From contig NZ_QLSU01000004.1 of the NCBI RefSeq assembly GCF_003268775.1, positions 1-64,000 on the forward strand: a DNA stretch of 64,000 nucleotides, in the 5' to 3' direction. The stretch is from Paraburkholderia unamae. Its GTDB lineage: Bacteria > Pseudomonadota > Gammaproteobacteria > Burkholderiales > Burkholderiaceae. This document shows positions 17,598 through 26,209 of the stretch, one piece after another. The notes below the pieces were generated by a model. It searched no databases, was not told the DNA's origin, and saw nothing but the letters and a program-made list of their open reading frames with translations. The first letter of the stretch is position 1. Every line of letters begins with the position of its first letter. The translations under genes were made by a program, and so were the position numbers.

Positions 17598-18368
17598 ATG
17601 AATGAAAACATCCAGCGCGCCCGCCCCGAGTGGTGCGACGCCACGGAATGGGAAGCGCGCGTGCAACTTGCGGGCGTGTATCGCGTGTTTCATCTGATGG
17701 GCTGGACCGAACTCATCTTCAATCACATTACGCTGCGCGTACCCGGGCCGCACAAGCATTTCCTCATCAATCCGTTCGGGCTCACCTATGACGAAATCAA
17801 GGCGTCGAATCTCGTCAAGATCGATCTCGAAGGCAATGTGCTGAGCCCGAGCGAGTACCCGATCAATCCCGCCGGCTTCGTGATTCACAGCGCGATCCAT
17901 GAGAACGTGGAAGACGCCCACTGCGTGATGCACACGCACACCACGGCGGGCCTCGCGGTGGCGTGCATGGAGGGCGGTCTCGCGTACACGAACTTCTATT
18001 CGGCGCAGTTGCACGACATGGTGGCATATCACGACTTCGAGGGCATCACCGTGCACTCGGAAGAAAAATCGCGCATCCTGAAGTCGATGGGCGACAAGCG
18101 CCTGCTTATCCTGCGCAATCACGGGCTGCTCTCGCATGGCGTGAGCCTCGCGCACGCATTCGCGCTGCTGTGGACGCTCAATCGCGCCTGCGAAGTGCAG
18201 GTCGTGACCGACTCGATGCGCGGCCAGACGCTGCCCATCGCGCCCGACATTACCGAGCGCGCCACGCGCGACGCGCTACAGTTCTCGCCCGAGCACGGCG
18301 CGGGCCAGAACGTGCTCGACGCGCTGATCCGGCGCGTGACGCGCATCGACCCTTCTTATCAGGAGTAA
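17598..18368 (+). CDS. Class II aldolase/adducin-family protein
   Basis: 256 residues. The family's zinc site is visible: MHTHTTAGLAVACM and LRNHGLLSHGVSLAHAFAL, plus FVIHSAIHENVEDAHCVM. Such proteins act as fuculose-phosphate-type aldolases or decarboxylases on sugar-acid derivatives; the exact substrate is not predictable. A strong AAGGAGGAG ribosome site lies nine bases before the start. It is the first gene of a module with the ketopantoate-reductase-like gene (4 bp gap) and faces its own MarR regulator, which argues for a catabolic role with a small hydroxy- or oxo-acid. Confidence 0.85.
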   Translation: MNENIQRARPEWCDATEWEARVQLAGVYRVFHLMGWTELIFNHITLRVPGPHKHFLINPFGLTYDEIKASNLVKIDLEGNVLSPSEYPINPAGFVIHSAIHENVEDAHCVMHTHTTAGLAVACMEGGLAYTNFYSAQLHDMVAYHDFEGITVHSEEKSRILKSMGDKRLLILRNHGLLSHGVSLAHAFALLWTLNRACEVQVVTDSMRGQTLPIAPDITERATRDALQFSPEHGAGQNVLDALIRRVTRIDPSYQE

Positions 18369-18372
18369 CGGT

Positions 18373-19377
18373 TTGACTAACCCGAATCAAAAGATCGCCG
18401 TCGTCGGCGGCGGCGCGATCGGCGGCCTCATCGCCGCGCGCCTGGCGCGCGCGGGCATTGCGGTAAGTCTGCTCGCGCGCGGCGCGCATCTGGAAGCGAT
18501 CCGCCGCGACGGCCTCACGATCGTCGAAGGCGACACGCGCTACACGCAAGCCGTGCACGCCACCCACGACGCCGCGTCGCTCGGCGCGCAGGACATCGTG
18601 TTCGTCTGCCTGAAGGGCCAGGCGCTCGTGCAGGCCGCCGCCTCGCTCGCGCCGCTCATCGGGCCGCACACGCATATCGTCTCGGCCATGAACGGCGTGC
18701 CCTGGTGGTTTCTTCACGGCTTTGGCGGCGCCAACGCGAACGGGCGGCTCGAAGCGGTCGATCCCGGCGGCGTCGTGTCGGCGGCGTTGCCGCCCGCGCA
18801 GGCTTCCGGTTGCGTGGTGCATCTTTCGTCGTCCATTGCGGGGCCTGGCGTGATCCGCAAGGGCAACGGCAATCATCTGATCGTCGGCGAGGGCTCGGCG
18901 CCCATGGCCGCACGCGCGCAAGAGGCGCGCGAGCTGCTTACGCGCGCGGGCTTCGAAGTCGCGGCCGCCGCGTCCATTCAGGCCGACATCTGGGCGAAGC
19001 TCTGGGGCAACATGACGATGAACCCCATCAGCGCGCTCACGCGTTCGACCGCCGACGTCATTCTCGACGACCCGCTCACGGCGCAGCTCGTGAGCACGAT
19101 CATGGTCGAAGCGCGCGCGATCGGCGCGGCGCTCGGCATTCCCATCGCCATGACCATCGAGGAGCGCAGCGCCATCACGCGCAAGCTGGGCGCGTTCAAG
19201 ACCTCGATGCTCCAGGACGTGGAAGCGGGACGCACGCTCGAAGTCGAGGCGCTGCTCGGCGCGCCGTACGAACTGGCGCAGCGCGCGGGCGTCGATGCGC
19301 CGTCGCTCGGCATGCTCTATGGCCTCGCCCGCCAGCTCGACGCGAATCTCGAAGCCGCGCGCAACGCGCGCGTGTGA
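18373..19377 (+). CDS. 2-dehydropantoate 2-reductase-family oxidoreductase (ApbA/PanE-like)
   Basis: 334 residues beginning with TTG at 18373 behind an AGGAG. The N-terminal Rossmann motif KIAVVGGGAIGGLIAARLARAG binds NADP; FVCLKGQALVQAA and the C-terminal KLWGNMTMNPISALTRSTADV (lysine and asparagine of the PanE active site) mark the family. True PanE makes pantoate, but paralogues in catabolic operons reduce other 2-oxo acids. Its four-base spacing from the class II aldolase gene suggests that the pair acts on one pathway, so I do not assign panE. Its stop codon abuts the stop of the convergent transporter gene. Confidence 0.85.
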   Translation: MTNPNQKIAVVGGGAIGGLIAARLARAGIAVSLLARGAHLEAIRRDGLTIVEGDTRYTQAVHATHDAASLGAQDIVFVCLKGQALVQAAASLAPLIGPHTHIVSAMNGVPWWFLHGFGGANANGRLEAVDPGGVVSAALPPAQASGCVVHLSSSIAGPGVIRKGNGNHLIVGEGSAPMAARAQEARELLTRAGFEVAAAASIQADIWAKLWGNMTMNPISALTRSTADVILDDPLTAQLVSTIMVEARAIGAALGIPIAMTIEERSAITRKLGAFKTSMLQDVEAGRTLEVEALLGAPYELAQRAGVDAPSLGMLYGLARQLDANLEAARNARV

Positions 19378-20667
19378 TCAGTCTTCGAGCGGCTTGCCCG
19401 TGAGGTCGCGAATGAACGGCAGCGCAAGGCACGAGAGCGCCACGCACGCCATCACGTACCACGCGGGCGAGAGCAGATTGCCGGTGCTCTTGACGAGCCA
19501 CGTGGCGATGGTCTGCGCGAAGCCGCCGAAAATCGCCACGCCGATGCTATAGACGATCGCCATGCCCGTCGCGCGCACGGCACGCGGGAACATCTCCGGC
19601 AGCATCGTGATGGACGGCGCGGCCTGAAGCCCGAGCAGCACGCTCAGGCCGCCCACGGTAATCAGCAGACGCGCGGCGTCCGGCCCGCTCGCGAGCCAGA
19701 GAAACGCCGGATAGATCAGCAGCAGCACGCCCACGCGCGGCCAGAAGATCAGCGTGCGGCGGCTGAAGCGATCGCACAGCAGCCCCGAGATCGGCGCGAC
19801 CACGAACGTCACGACGCCGGAAACGAGCCCCGCCAGCAGGGCCGTGGGCGCGGGCACCTTCAGTTCGTGAATCGCATAAGTCGGCATATAGAACGTCACG
19901 ACGTAGGCCGTGACCGTGGAACCGATCGTGAGCAGAATGCCGAGCGCGGCGCGCCGCCAGTAGTCGCGCAGCACGGCGAACACGGGCATGCGCACGGCGC
20001 TCGCGTGCTCGGGCGCCTGTTCGTCCAGACGCCGGCGAATCCACATGCCGAGCGGCGCGATCGCCACGCCCATGAGGAACGGCACGCGCCAGCCCCAGGC
20101 GAGCAGTGTGTCGGCCGCGAGGAAAGTGGTGAGGAGTCCGGCCATTAGCGCGCCCAGCGAAACGCCCAGCCCCTGGCTCGCGAACTGCCAGCTACCGAGC
20201 AATCCGCGATTGGCGGGCGTTCCCGCTTCGATCAGCAGCGTGGTGGAAGCGCCCACTTCGCCGCCCGCCGAAAAGCCTTGCAGCAGCCGCGCACACACGA
20301 TCAGCACAGGTGCGGCCACACCGATCTGCGCGTAGGTGGGCGCGAGGCCGATCAGCAAGCAGCCCAGCGCCATCATGAAGATGGTGAGCGTCATGGCGGG
20401 CTTGCGTCCGGCGCGATCGGCGTAGGCGCCGATCACGACGCCGCCCAGCGGCCGCATCACGAAGCCCACGCCAAAGGTCGCCACCGAGGCCAGCAACTGC
20501 CCGTAGCTCGACATGGTGGGAAAGAACAGCTTGCCGATGGTCAGCGCGAAGAAGCTGTAGACGGTGAAATCGAAGAATTCGAGCGCATTGCCGATGGTCG
20601 CCGCGACGATCAACTGCGTGCGGCTCAGTTTGCCCTTCCGCACTCCGGTCATGCTGACGCTGTTCAT
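19378..20667 (-). CDS. MFS transporter, metabolite:H+ symporter (MHS) family
   Basis: 429 residues, twelve predicted membrane helices. The start at 20667 gives MNSVSMTGVRKGKLSRTQLIVAATIGNALEFFDFTVYSFFA, the MHS N-terminus; the longer frame to 20745 is unlikely. RPLGGVVIGAYADRAGRKPAM is the MFS loop 2-3 motif, RLLQGFSAGGEVGASTTLL the MHS helix 4 region. Relatives import dicarboxylates, shikimate, proline/betaine or aromatic acids. It ends base-to-base with the reductase gene and probably supplies the substrate for the 17.6-19.4 kb module. Confidence 0.85.
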   Translation of the reverse strand: MNSVSMTGVRKGKLSRTQLIVAATIGNALEFFDFTVYSFFALTIGKLFFPTMSSYGQLLASVATFGVGFVMRPLGGVVIGAYADRAGRKPAMTLTIFMMALGCLLIGLAPTYAQIGVAAPVLIVCARLLQGFSAGGEVGASTTLLIEAGTPANRGLLGSWQFASQGLGVSLGALMAGLLTTFLAADTLLAWGWRVPFLMGVAIAPLGMWIRRRLDEQAPEHASAVRMPVFAVLRDYWRRAALGILLTIGSTVTAYVVTFYMPTYAIHELKVPAPTALLAGLVSGVVTFVVAPISGLLCDRFSRRTLIFWPRVGVLLLIYPAFLWLASGPDAARLLITVGGLSVLLGLQAAPSITMLPEMFPRAVRATGMAIVYSIGVAIFGGFAQTIATWLVKSTGNLLSPAWYVMACVALSCLALPFIRDLTGKPLED

Positions 20668-20925
20668 GGGCTCTCCTCGTCGGCCTCTGGCGGGCCTGGA
20701 TGGTGGATCGTGCAACGGTAGCATTCGCGGGCTCGCGCGCGCCACTGATCAAAACCCGCGTAGGCCGCGCGGCATGCATCGACGTCCCGACGCGCGATAG
20801 ATGGTTGCTGCCGCCCATAACATGTCCCCGTTTATCGGCGCGCGCCGTGCGCGGCCAACCGCGCCCGCGCGCCAAAAGAGGCATACTTCCCGGCATAGCC
20901 AGCTCTCACGTTTCGCGCGCCGCAT

Positions 20926-20945
20926 CGTTTGCGGTACCGCAAACG
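20926..20945. promoter_or_regulatory. Perfect 20-bp palindrome between divergent genes
   Basis: CGTTTGCGGT followed directly by its exact reverse complement. It lies in the 450-bp gap between the MHS transporter gene and the MscS-type gene, about 260 bp from the transporter start and 170 bp from the channel start. Its form is that of a dimeric repressor operator; the regulator is unknown. I see no gene in the rest of the gap. Confidence 0.55.
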
Positions 20946-21117
20946 CCATGTGGCCCCGCCGGGGCACAAAAATTGCGGCAGCGCGTCGAACGTTCCGACG
21001 AATCGGGCGGCGGCAGCGTTTGCGCCACGCCAGCGCGTTCCCAACCGCGCGTTTCGTCCTGCTGTCTTTTCACTCCGCTGCCACAGAAGGGTCGTCGCTG
21101 CCGCGACCCGTAAGCCC

Positions 21118-23988
21118 ATGACAAGGATGTCGCTTTCTTTCGCCTTTCGGTCCGCGCGCATTTCGCGCAAATTTGCTCCGTCCGGCGCGATCGCCGTGAT
21201 CGCCGCTCTCTCCATCACGCTCGCGCTCGCCTTCGGCGCGACGGGCGCTCAGGCGGCCACACCGGCCGCCACGCCCGCGCCTGACACGCCCGCGAGCAGC
21301 CCCGTCGCACCCGTGGCGCTCACGCCCACCCAAGCGCAAGCGGCCCTCCAGGTTCTCGACGACCCGGTTCAGCGCGGCCATATGGAAGACACGCTGCGCG
21401 CCATCGCCGCCGCCGGCGCGCTCGCTACACCCGCGCCCCCCGCCTCGGCCGCCGCGCCGGCAAGCGCGCCCGCCGCATCGAGCGCGGCGACCGCCACGCC
21501 GGCTTCCGCGCCGCTCGCGGGCGCGCTGCGCTCCAACGGCCTTGTCGTGCAGATCGCCGACCACGCCGCGCACGGCGCGCGCATGGTCGGCCAGCATCTG
21601 AACCATACGGTCTCCACGCTGCTCGGCCTCTGGTCCACGCGCGCGTGGTGGCACGACCATCTGAACACGCCGCAGGGCCATGCGATGCTGCTGAGCCTCC
21701 TGCGCGTGCTGGTGCTCACGCTCGTGCCCGCGCTCGCCATCGCAACGCTGTTGCGCCGCGCCATCGCCGCGCCGGAGCGCGCCATTGCCGCACATCAGGC
21801 CGCGAAGCAACGCGAAGAGGACGAAAACCCGCCACGCGCCAGCGAGCCCGCGCCGCAGCCGCAAACGCCCGAAGCCACCGGCACGAGCGCAGCCCTGGCA
21901 GCCGACGCCAAAGCCGACGCCAAAGCCGATGCCGAGCAGGACGCCCTGCGCGAAGCCGCCGGCATGGAGCCCGCCGACGGCAAAGCCAAGGCGGACGGCG
22001 ACCCCAATGCCGGTCCCAACGCGAATGCGCAAGCCAACGCCACGGCGCGCGCCACGCTCACCGCCGCCCAGGCGCGCGACGACGCCGACGCCTCGCCCAA
22101 AAGCCCCGCCGAGCGCGCGAAAGAGGCCTATCACGCGCTGCGCGGCGCGCATCACTGGCGCCTGCTACAGCGCCTGCCGGGCGCCCTGCTGGTGATGCTG
22201 CTCGAAGTCGTGCCCGTGATCGCGTTCGGCCTGTGCGCGGCGGGCGTGCTCTCGCTCTTCGGCCCCGACGACGCGGCGCCCGCCGACGCCGTCGGCCATA
22301 TCGTCGACACCTATGTGATCTGCCGTGTCCTCGTGATGTTCGGCAAGCTGCTGTTCGCGCCCGACGCCGCGGCCCTGCGACTCGTGCCGCTCGCCGACGA
22401 CTGGGCCGCCTACGCGCAGCGCTGGCTCGTGCGCATCGTCGTGATCGGCGGCGTGGGCGGTGCGATTGGCTGCGCGGTGCCGCTCGGCATGACCGAGGAC
22501 GCGCATCTCGCGCTCGTGAAGGTCGTCACGCTGATCGGCCATCTCGCGCTCGTCGTGATGATCCTGCAACTGCGCCGCCCCGTGGCCGACGCCATGCGCA
22601 AGGCGGCCGCGCGGCACGGCACCTACGCGTGGTTCATGCAATGGTTCGCCGACATCTGGGTTGGCGTGGCGCTCTTCGTCGTGATCGCGCTGTGGTTCGT
22701 CTGGGCGCTCGACCTGCGCGGCGGCTATGGCGAACTCGTGCGCGCGGGCGGCCTCTCGCTCGTCGTGCTGCTCGCCGCGCGCGTGAGCGCGATCGTGCTG
22801 CTCGGCGCGCTCAGCCGCGTCTTCGGTTTGCGCGAAGACCAGCAGAACATGAGCTTCGGCCAGCGCCGCGCGTACCGCTATTACCCCGCGCTGCGGCGCA
22901 TCGTGGTCGCGGCGCTGTGGATCGTGACGCTGGATCTGCTGCTGCACATCTGGGGCCTGCGGCCCGCGCGCATTCTCGCGTTCGCGCCCATCGGGCACCT
23001 GCTCGGCTCGGCGCTGCTCACCATCGCCATTGCCATCGTCACGGCCGTTGCGATCTGGGAGTTCGCGAACGGCGCGGCCGAGCGGCGGCTGCACGCCTGG
23101 ACCGACGCGGGCGACTTCGTGCGCGCCGCGCGCCTGCGCACGCTCTTGCCGATGTTCCGCACCACGCTGCTCGTTGCGATTCTCGTGGTGGTCGGGCTCA
23201 CCGCGCTCTCGCAGCTCGGCGTGAACACCGCGCCGCTTATCGCGGGCGCGAGTATCTTCGGCGTGGCGCTCGGCTTCGGCTCGCAAAAGCTCGTACAGGA
23301 CTTCATCACGGGCATCTTCCTGCTCACCGAAAACGCCATGCAGGTGGGCGACTGGGTGACGGTGGCGGGCGTCTCGGGCACGGTCGAATTTCTCTCGATC
23401 CGCACCGTGCGGCTGCGCGGCGGCGATGGCTCGCTCTACACCGTGCCGTTCAGTTCGGTGACGACCGTGAACAACACGAATCGCGGCATCGGCAATGCGG
23501 CGGTCAAGGTGCAGATCGCGCACGGCTCCGATCTGCAACGCGCCATCGACACGCTCAAGGAAATCGGCGCGGAGATTCGCGGCGAGGACGCGTACAAGAA
23601 CGGCATTCTCAGCGACTTCGCCTACTGGGGCGTCGATCAGGTGGATGGCGCGAGCGTGACGCTCGTCGGCCAGATCCAGTGCAAGGACTCGGCGCGCTGG
23701 GGCGTGCAACGCGAGTTCAACCGGCGCGTGCTGCTGCGCTTCACGGAGCGCGGCATCGAACTCGCGAACCCGCAGCGCAATTTTCTCGTGGGCATGGCGC
23801 GCGGCGACGATGTCGAAGGCCGGACATACGGCGACGACTTCGATGAGCGCAACGATCAGGACAATCGCGACGAAGGCGCAAGCGGCGATGATCGCGCGCG
23901 GGCGCAATCGCGAGGCGCCAAGCCGCGCAACGGACGCAGCGGCGCCTCAGGCGACGGGCACGGTTCGTCCGGCGGCAAGCCGAATTGA
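21118..23988 (+). CDS. Large mechanosensitive channel of the MscS superfamily
   Basis: About 956 residues from ATG 21118 (21127 is an alternative; neither has a strong ribosome site). A signal peptide ends near ATGAQAATPAA. A low-complexity Ala/Pro-rich periplasmic stretch and an Ala/Asp/Lys-rich insert (DAKADAKADAEQ) flank the first hydrophobic segments, then some nine to ten helices follow. The pore domain is clear near the C-terminus: NTAPLIAGASIFGVALGFGSQKLVQDFITGIFLLTENAMQVGDWVTVAGVSGTVEFLSIRTVRLRGGDGSLYTVPFSSV, the MscS beta-domain entry. The last 60 residues are polar and disordered. Role: release of solutes under hypo-osmotic stress at the inner membrane. Length places it among MscK/YjeP-like proteins. 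Confidence 0.85.
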   Translation: MTRMSLSFAFRSARISRKFAPSGAIAVIAALSITLALAFGATGAQAATPAATPAPDTPASSPVAPVALTPTQAQAALQVLDDPVQRGHMEDTLRAIAAAGALATPAPPASAAAPASAPAASSAATATPASAPLAGALRSNGLVVQIADHAAHGARMVGQHLNHTVSTLLGLWSTRAWWHDHLNTPQGHAMLLSLLRVLVLTLVPALAIATLLRRAIAAPERAIAAHQAAKQREEDENPPRASEPAPQPQTPEATGTSAALAADAKADAKADAEQDALREAAGMEPADGKAKADGDPNAGPNANAQANATARATLTAAQARDDADASPKSPAERAKEAYHALRGAHHWRLLQRLPGALLVMLLEVVPVIAFGLCAAGVLSLFGPDDAAPADAVGHIVDTYVICRVLVMFGKLLFAPDAAALRLVPLADDWAAYAQRWLVRIVVIGGVGGAIGCAVPLGMTEDAHLALVKVVTLIGHLALVVMILQLRRPVADAMRKAAARHGTYAWFMQWFADIWVGVALFVVIALWFVWALDLRGGYGELVRAGGLSLVVLLAARVSAIVLLGALSRVFGLREDQQNMSFGQRRAYRYYPALRRIVVAALWIVTLDLLLHIWGLRPARILAFAPIGHLLGSALLTIAIAIVTAVAIWEFANGAAERRLHAWTDAGDFVRAARLRTLLPMFRTTLLVAILVVVGLTALSQLGVNTAPLIAGASIFGVALGFGSQKLVQDFITGIFLLTENAMQVGDWVTVAGVSGTVEFLSIRTVRLRGGDGSLYTVPFSSVTTVNNTNRGIGNAAVKVQIAHGSDLQRAIDTLKEIGAEIRGEDAYKNGILSDFAYWGVDQVDGASVTLVGQIQCKDSARWGVQREFNRRVLLRFTERGIELANPQRNFLVGMARGDDVEGRTYGDDFDERNDQDNRDEGASGDDRARAQSRGAKPRNGRSGASGDGHGSSGGKPN

Positions 23989-24057
23989 TGAGTTGACCCA
24001 ACGACCGGTGCGCGGCGCTTGCGCACCGGCCTCACCCTTCGCCGCACGCGGCGCATC

Positions 24058-24199
24058 TCCCGAAAAAGCTCACCCATGCGCGGCCGGCGGCGTTGCGGCG
24101 CGCCGCAGGCGGAGTAAAGTTCCCTGTCGAATCAATGGCCTGCGTGAGGCATGCAGGGTGCGCCGCAGATGCTGCATACGCCCCCCGGAGAAGCTCACC
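24058..24199 (-). repeat. Two dispersed iteron-like 17-mers (24058-24074, 24183-24199)
   Basis: Minus-strand GGTGAGCTTTTTCGGGA and GGTGAGCTTCTCCGGGG. They lie in the 319-bp gap between the MscS-type gene and the cupin gene, in the same orientation. Confidence 0.65.
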
Positions 24200-24307
24200 T
24201 TTGCACCTTTGGCGCGCTCCGGCGTCACAGCGGCTACACGGCCAGAAGCCCAGCAAGAAGTTTGTCGACACCGTTCGCATTGCCTTCGGAGAACTGGAGA
24301 GTCCCCC

Positions 24308-24769
24308 ATGCCCAAGATCGACGTTGCCAACGTGCCCGAGCGCAAAGGCACCGGCTATCCCGCGCCCTTCGCCGCCCCGTGCGCCGAACGCATACGTCAG
24401 CGCCTTGGCGATGCGGGCGGCCTGCGCGACTTCGGCGTCAATCTCATGCGCTTGCCGCCGGGAAACTGGTCGAGCCAACGTCACTGGCATTCGGACGAAG
24501 ACGAGTTCGTCTACGTCCTCGAGGGCGAGTTGACCCTCATCGAAGACGATGGCGAAACCGTGCTGCGTGCGGGGGACTGTGCCGCATTTGCGAAGCACAC
24601 CGGCAACGGGCATCACATGATCAACCAGTCCGGTCGAGTCGCCGTTTATCTCGAAGTCGGCTCGCGCTCTCCGGCCGACGTCATCACCTGCTCCGACGTC
24701 GATATGATGAGCCCGAGCCGCGACGGCCGGTTTCTGCACAAGGACGGCACACCGTACGCCGCTTCATGA
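24308..24769 (+). CDS. Cupin-domain protein
   Basis: 153 residues. One conserved beta-barrel with both cupin motifs: SSQRHWHSDEDEFVYVLEGELTLIEDDGE (metal-binding H-x-H...E) and GDCAAFAKHTGNGHHMINQSG. The N-terminal region KGTGYPAPFAAPCAERIRQRLGDAGGLRDFGVNLMRL is typical of small cytosolic cupins annotated as possible sugar or transcription cofactors. Function unknown. Start 24308 is chosen because upstream in-frame sequence is intergenic and carries an iteron-like site. Convergent with the ABC operon and separated from it by a terminator. Confidence 0.8.
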   Translation: MPKIDVANVPERKGTGYPAPFAAPCAERIRQRLGDAGGLRDFGVNLMRLPPGNWSSQRHWHSDEDEFVYVLEGELTLIEDDGETVLRAGDCAAFAKHTGNGHHMINQSGRVAVYLEVGSRSPADVITCSDVDMMSPSRDGRFLHKDGTPYAAS

Positions 24770-24800
24770 GCGCGTATCGGCCTTCGCGAAAGAACGGCAC

Positions 24801-24833
24801 AAAAAAAAACCGGACGACCTGGTCGTCCGGTTT
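24801..24833 (-). terminator. Rho-independent terminator of the ABC importer operon, possibly bidirectional
   Basis: Palindrome ACCGGACGACC / GGTCGTCCGGT around one base, preceded on the plus strand by nine A (nine U in the minus-strand RNA) and followed by three T. It lies 28 bp beyond the ATPase stop codon. Confidence 0.85.
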
Positions 24834-24860
24834 GCGCACTGCTCTATTCGACTCGCGGCC

Positions 24861-26195
24861 TTATGCCTCGACGTCTTCCAGACTGAAAATCTCGGTCTGG
24901 TCGTTATACGAAAACACCTCGCCATAACGGGCCCACTCGACCACGGTGTCGAGCGTTTCTTCCGCGGCGACATCGGAGAGCACGTCTTCGAGTTCCTGCT
25001 CGAAACGCACGCGCGGCGCGCGATGGCCCGGCCGCTCGTCGAGCACCTTCTTGATGCGCGCCGCGAGCGGCACGTTGCGCAGCAGGTGATCGGCGAACAT
25101 GAGCTTGCGCGCCTGCGTGCCCATCTCGGCAAACACGCGCGCGGGCGGCGTGAGCAGCACGTCGCCTTCGCGCACGTCGGCGAAACCGAGCTGCTGGAGC
25201 ATTTCCACGATCGGGAACAGGTCGTCCACTTCCAGATGCAGCGAGCGCGCGATTTCCGGCATGTCCGCGCGGCCGTGATACGGCGCGGCCGCCAGCGTCT
25301 CGATCAGGCCGGCCATGATGTTGGTCGACACATCGGGCAAGCGGCTGCCCACTTCGAGGCGGCGATGCGTGGCCTCGGCGGCTTCGCGCGCGGTCATCTT
25401 CGCGTAGATGTCGTCCACGAGCTTGCGGAAGACCGGGTCGAGACGGTTGCGCGGATGCTTGAACGGCACCTTGATCTCGGCCGACACGCGCCCCGGATTC
25501 GACGAGAGCACGAGGATGCGGTCGCACATGAACACGGCTTCCTCGATGTTGTGCGTGACGATCAGCACCGACTTGATCGGCAGGCGGCCTTGCGTCCACA
25601 GATCGAGCAGGTCGGTACGCAGCGTTTCGGCGGTCAGCACGTCGAGCGCCGAGAACGGCTCGTCCATGAGCAGCAGCGTGGGGTCGACCACAAGCGCGCG
25701 TGCGAAACCCACGCGCTGGCGCATGCCGCCGGAAAGCTCGCGCGGGTAGGCGTTTTCGAAGCCGTCCAGACCAATCAGGTCGATCGCCGCCAGCGCGCGT
25801 TCGCGGCGCGCGCGCGCGCCCACGCCCTGCGCTTCGAGGCCCGCTTCCACGTTTTGCAGCACCGTGAGCCACGGAAACAGCGCGAAGGTCTGGAACACCA
25901 TCGAGACGCCTTCGGCCGGCCCTTCGAGCGGCTTGCCGAGCCAGTTCACCTCGCCTTCGGTCGGCTCGATGAGGCCCGAGATGATGCGCAGCAGCGTGGA
26001 CTTGCCCGAGCCGGAACGGCCGAGCAAGCCGACGATCTCGCCTTCGCGCAGCGAGAGGTTCACGTCGTCGAGCACGAGGCGCTCGTCCTCTTTCTTCGCG
26101 AAACCGCGCGAAACGTGCTTGACGGCAAGCACTTCCTGACCGGGAACGGGGCGCATAGGCAGCAAGTCGGATGAGACGATTTTCGGATTCAGCAT
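24861..26195 (-). CDS. ABC transporter ATPase with C-terminal AAA-associated domain (nitrate/sulfonate/bicarbonate type)
   Basis: 444 residues. Residues about 20-260 form the nucleotide-binding domain: Walker A GRSGSGKST, Q-loop MVFQTFALFPWLTV, signature LSGGMRQRVGFARAL, Walker B LLLMDEPFSALD, and the switch histidine in IVTHNIEEAV. Residues about 300-444 form the AAA-associated C-terminal domain, a winged-helix-like module (DMPEIARSLHLEVDDLFPIVEMLQQLGFADV) that may regulate transport. Start 26195 is the only one giving the family N-terminus MLNPKIVSSD. The permease gene ends 14 bp upstream. No periplasmic binding protein gene is adjacent, so the substrate is open. Confidence 0.9.
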   Translation of the reverse strand: MLNPKIVSSDLLPMRPVPGQEVLAVKHVSRGFAKKEDERLVLDDVNLSLREGEIVGLLGRSGSGKSTLLRIISGLIEPTEGEVNWLGKPLEGPAEGVSMVFQTFALFPWLTVLQNVEAGLEAQGVGARARRERALAAIDLIGLDGFENAYPRELSGGMRQRVGFARALVVDPTLLLMDEPFSALDVLTAETLRTDLLDLWTQGRLPIKSVLIVTHNIEEAVFMCDRILVLSSNPGRVSAEIKVPFKHPRNRLDPVFRKLVDDIYAKMTAREAAEATHRRLEVGSRLPDVSTNIMAGLIETLAAAPYHGRADMPEIARSLHLEVDDLFPIVEMLQQLGFADVREGDVLLTPPARVFAEMGTQARKLMFADHLLRNVPLAARIKKVLDERPGHRAPRVRFEQELEDVLSDVAAEETLDTVVEWARYGEVFSYNDQTEIFSLEDVEA

Positions 26196-26209
26196 GATGT
26201 CACTCCATC

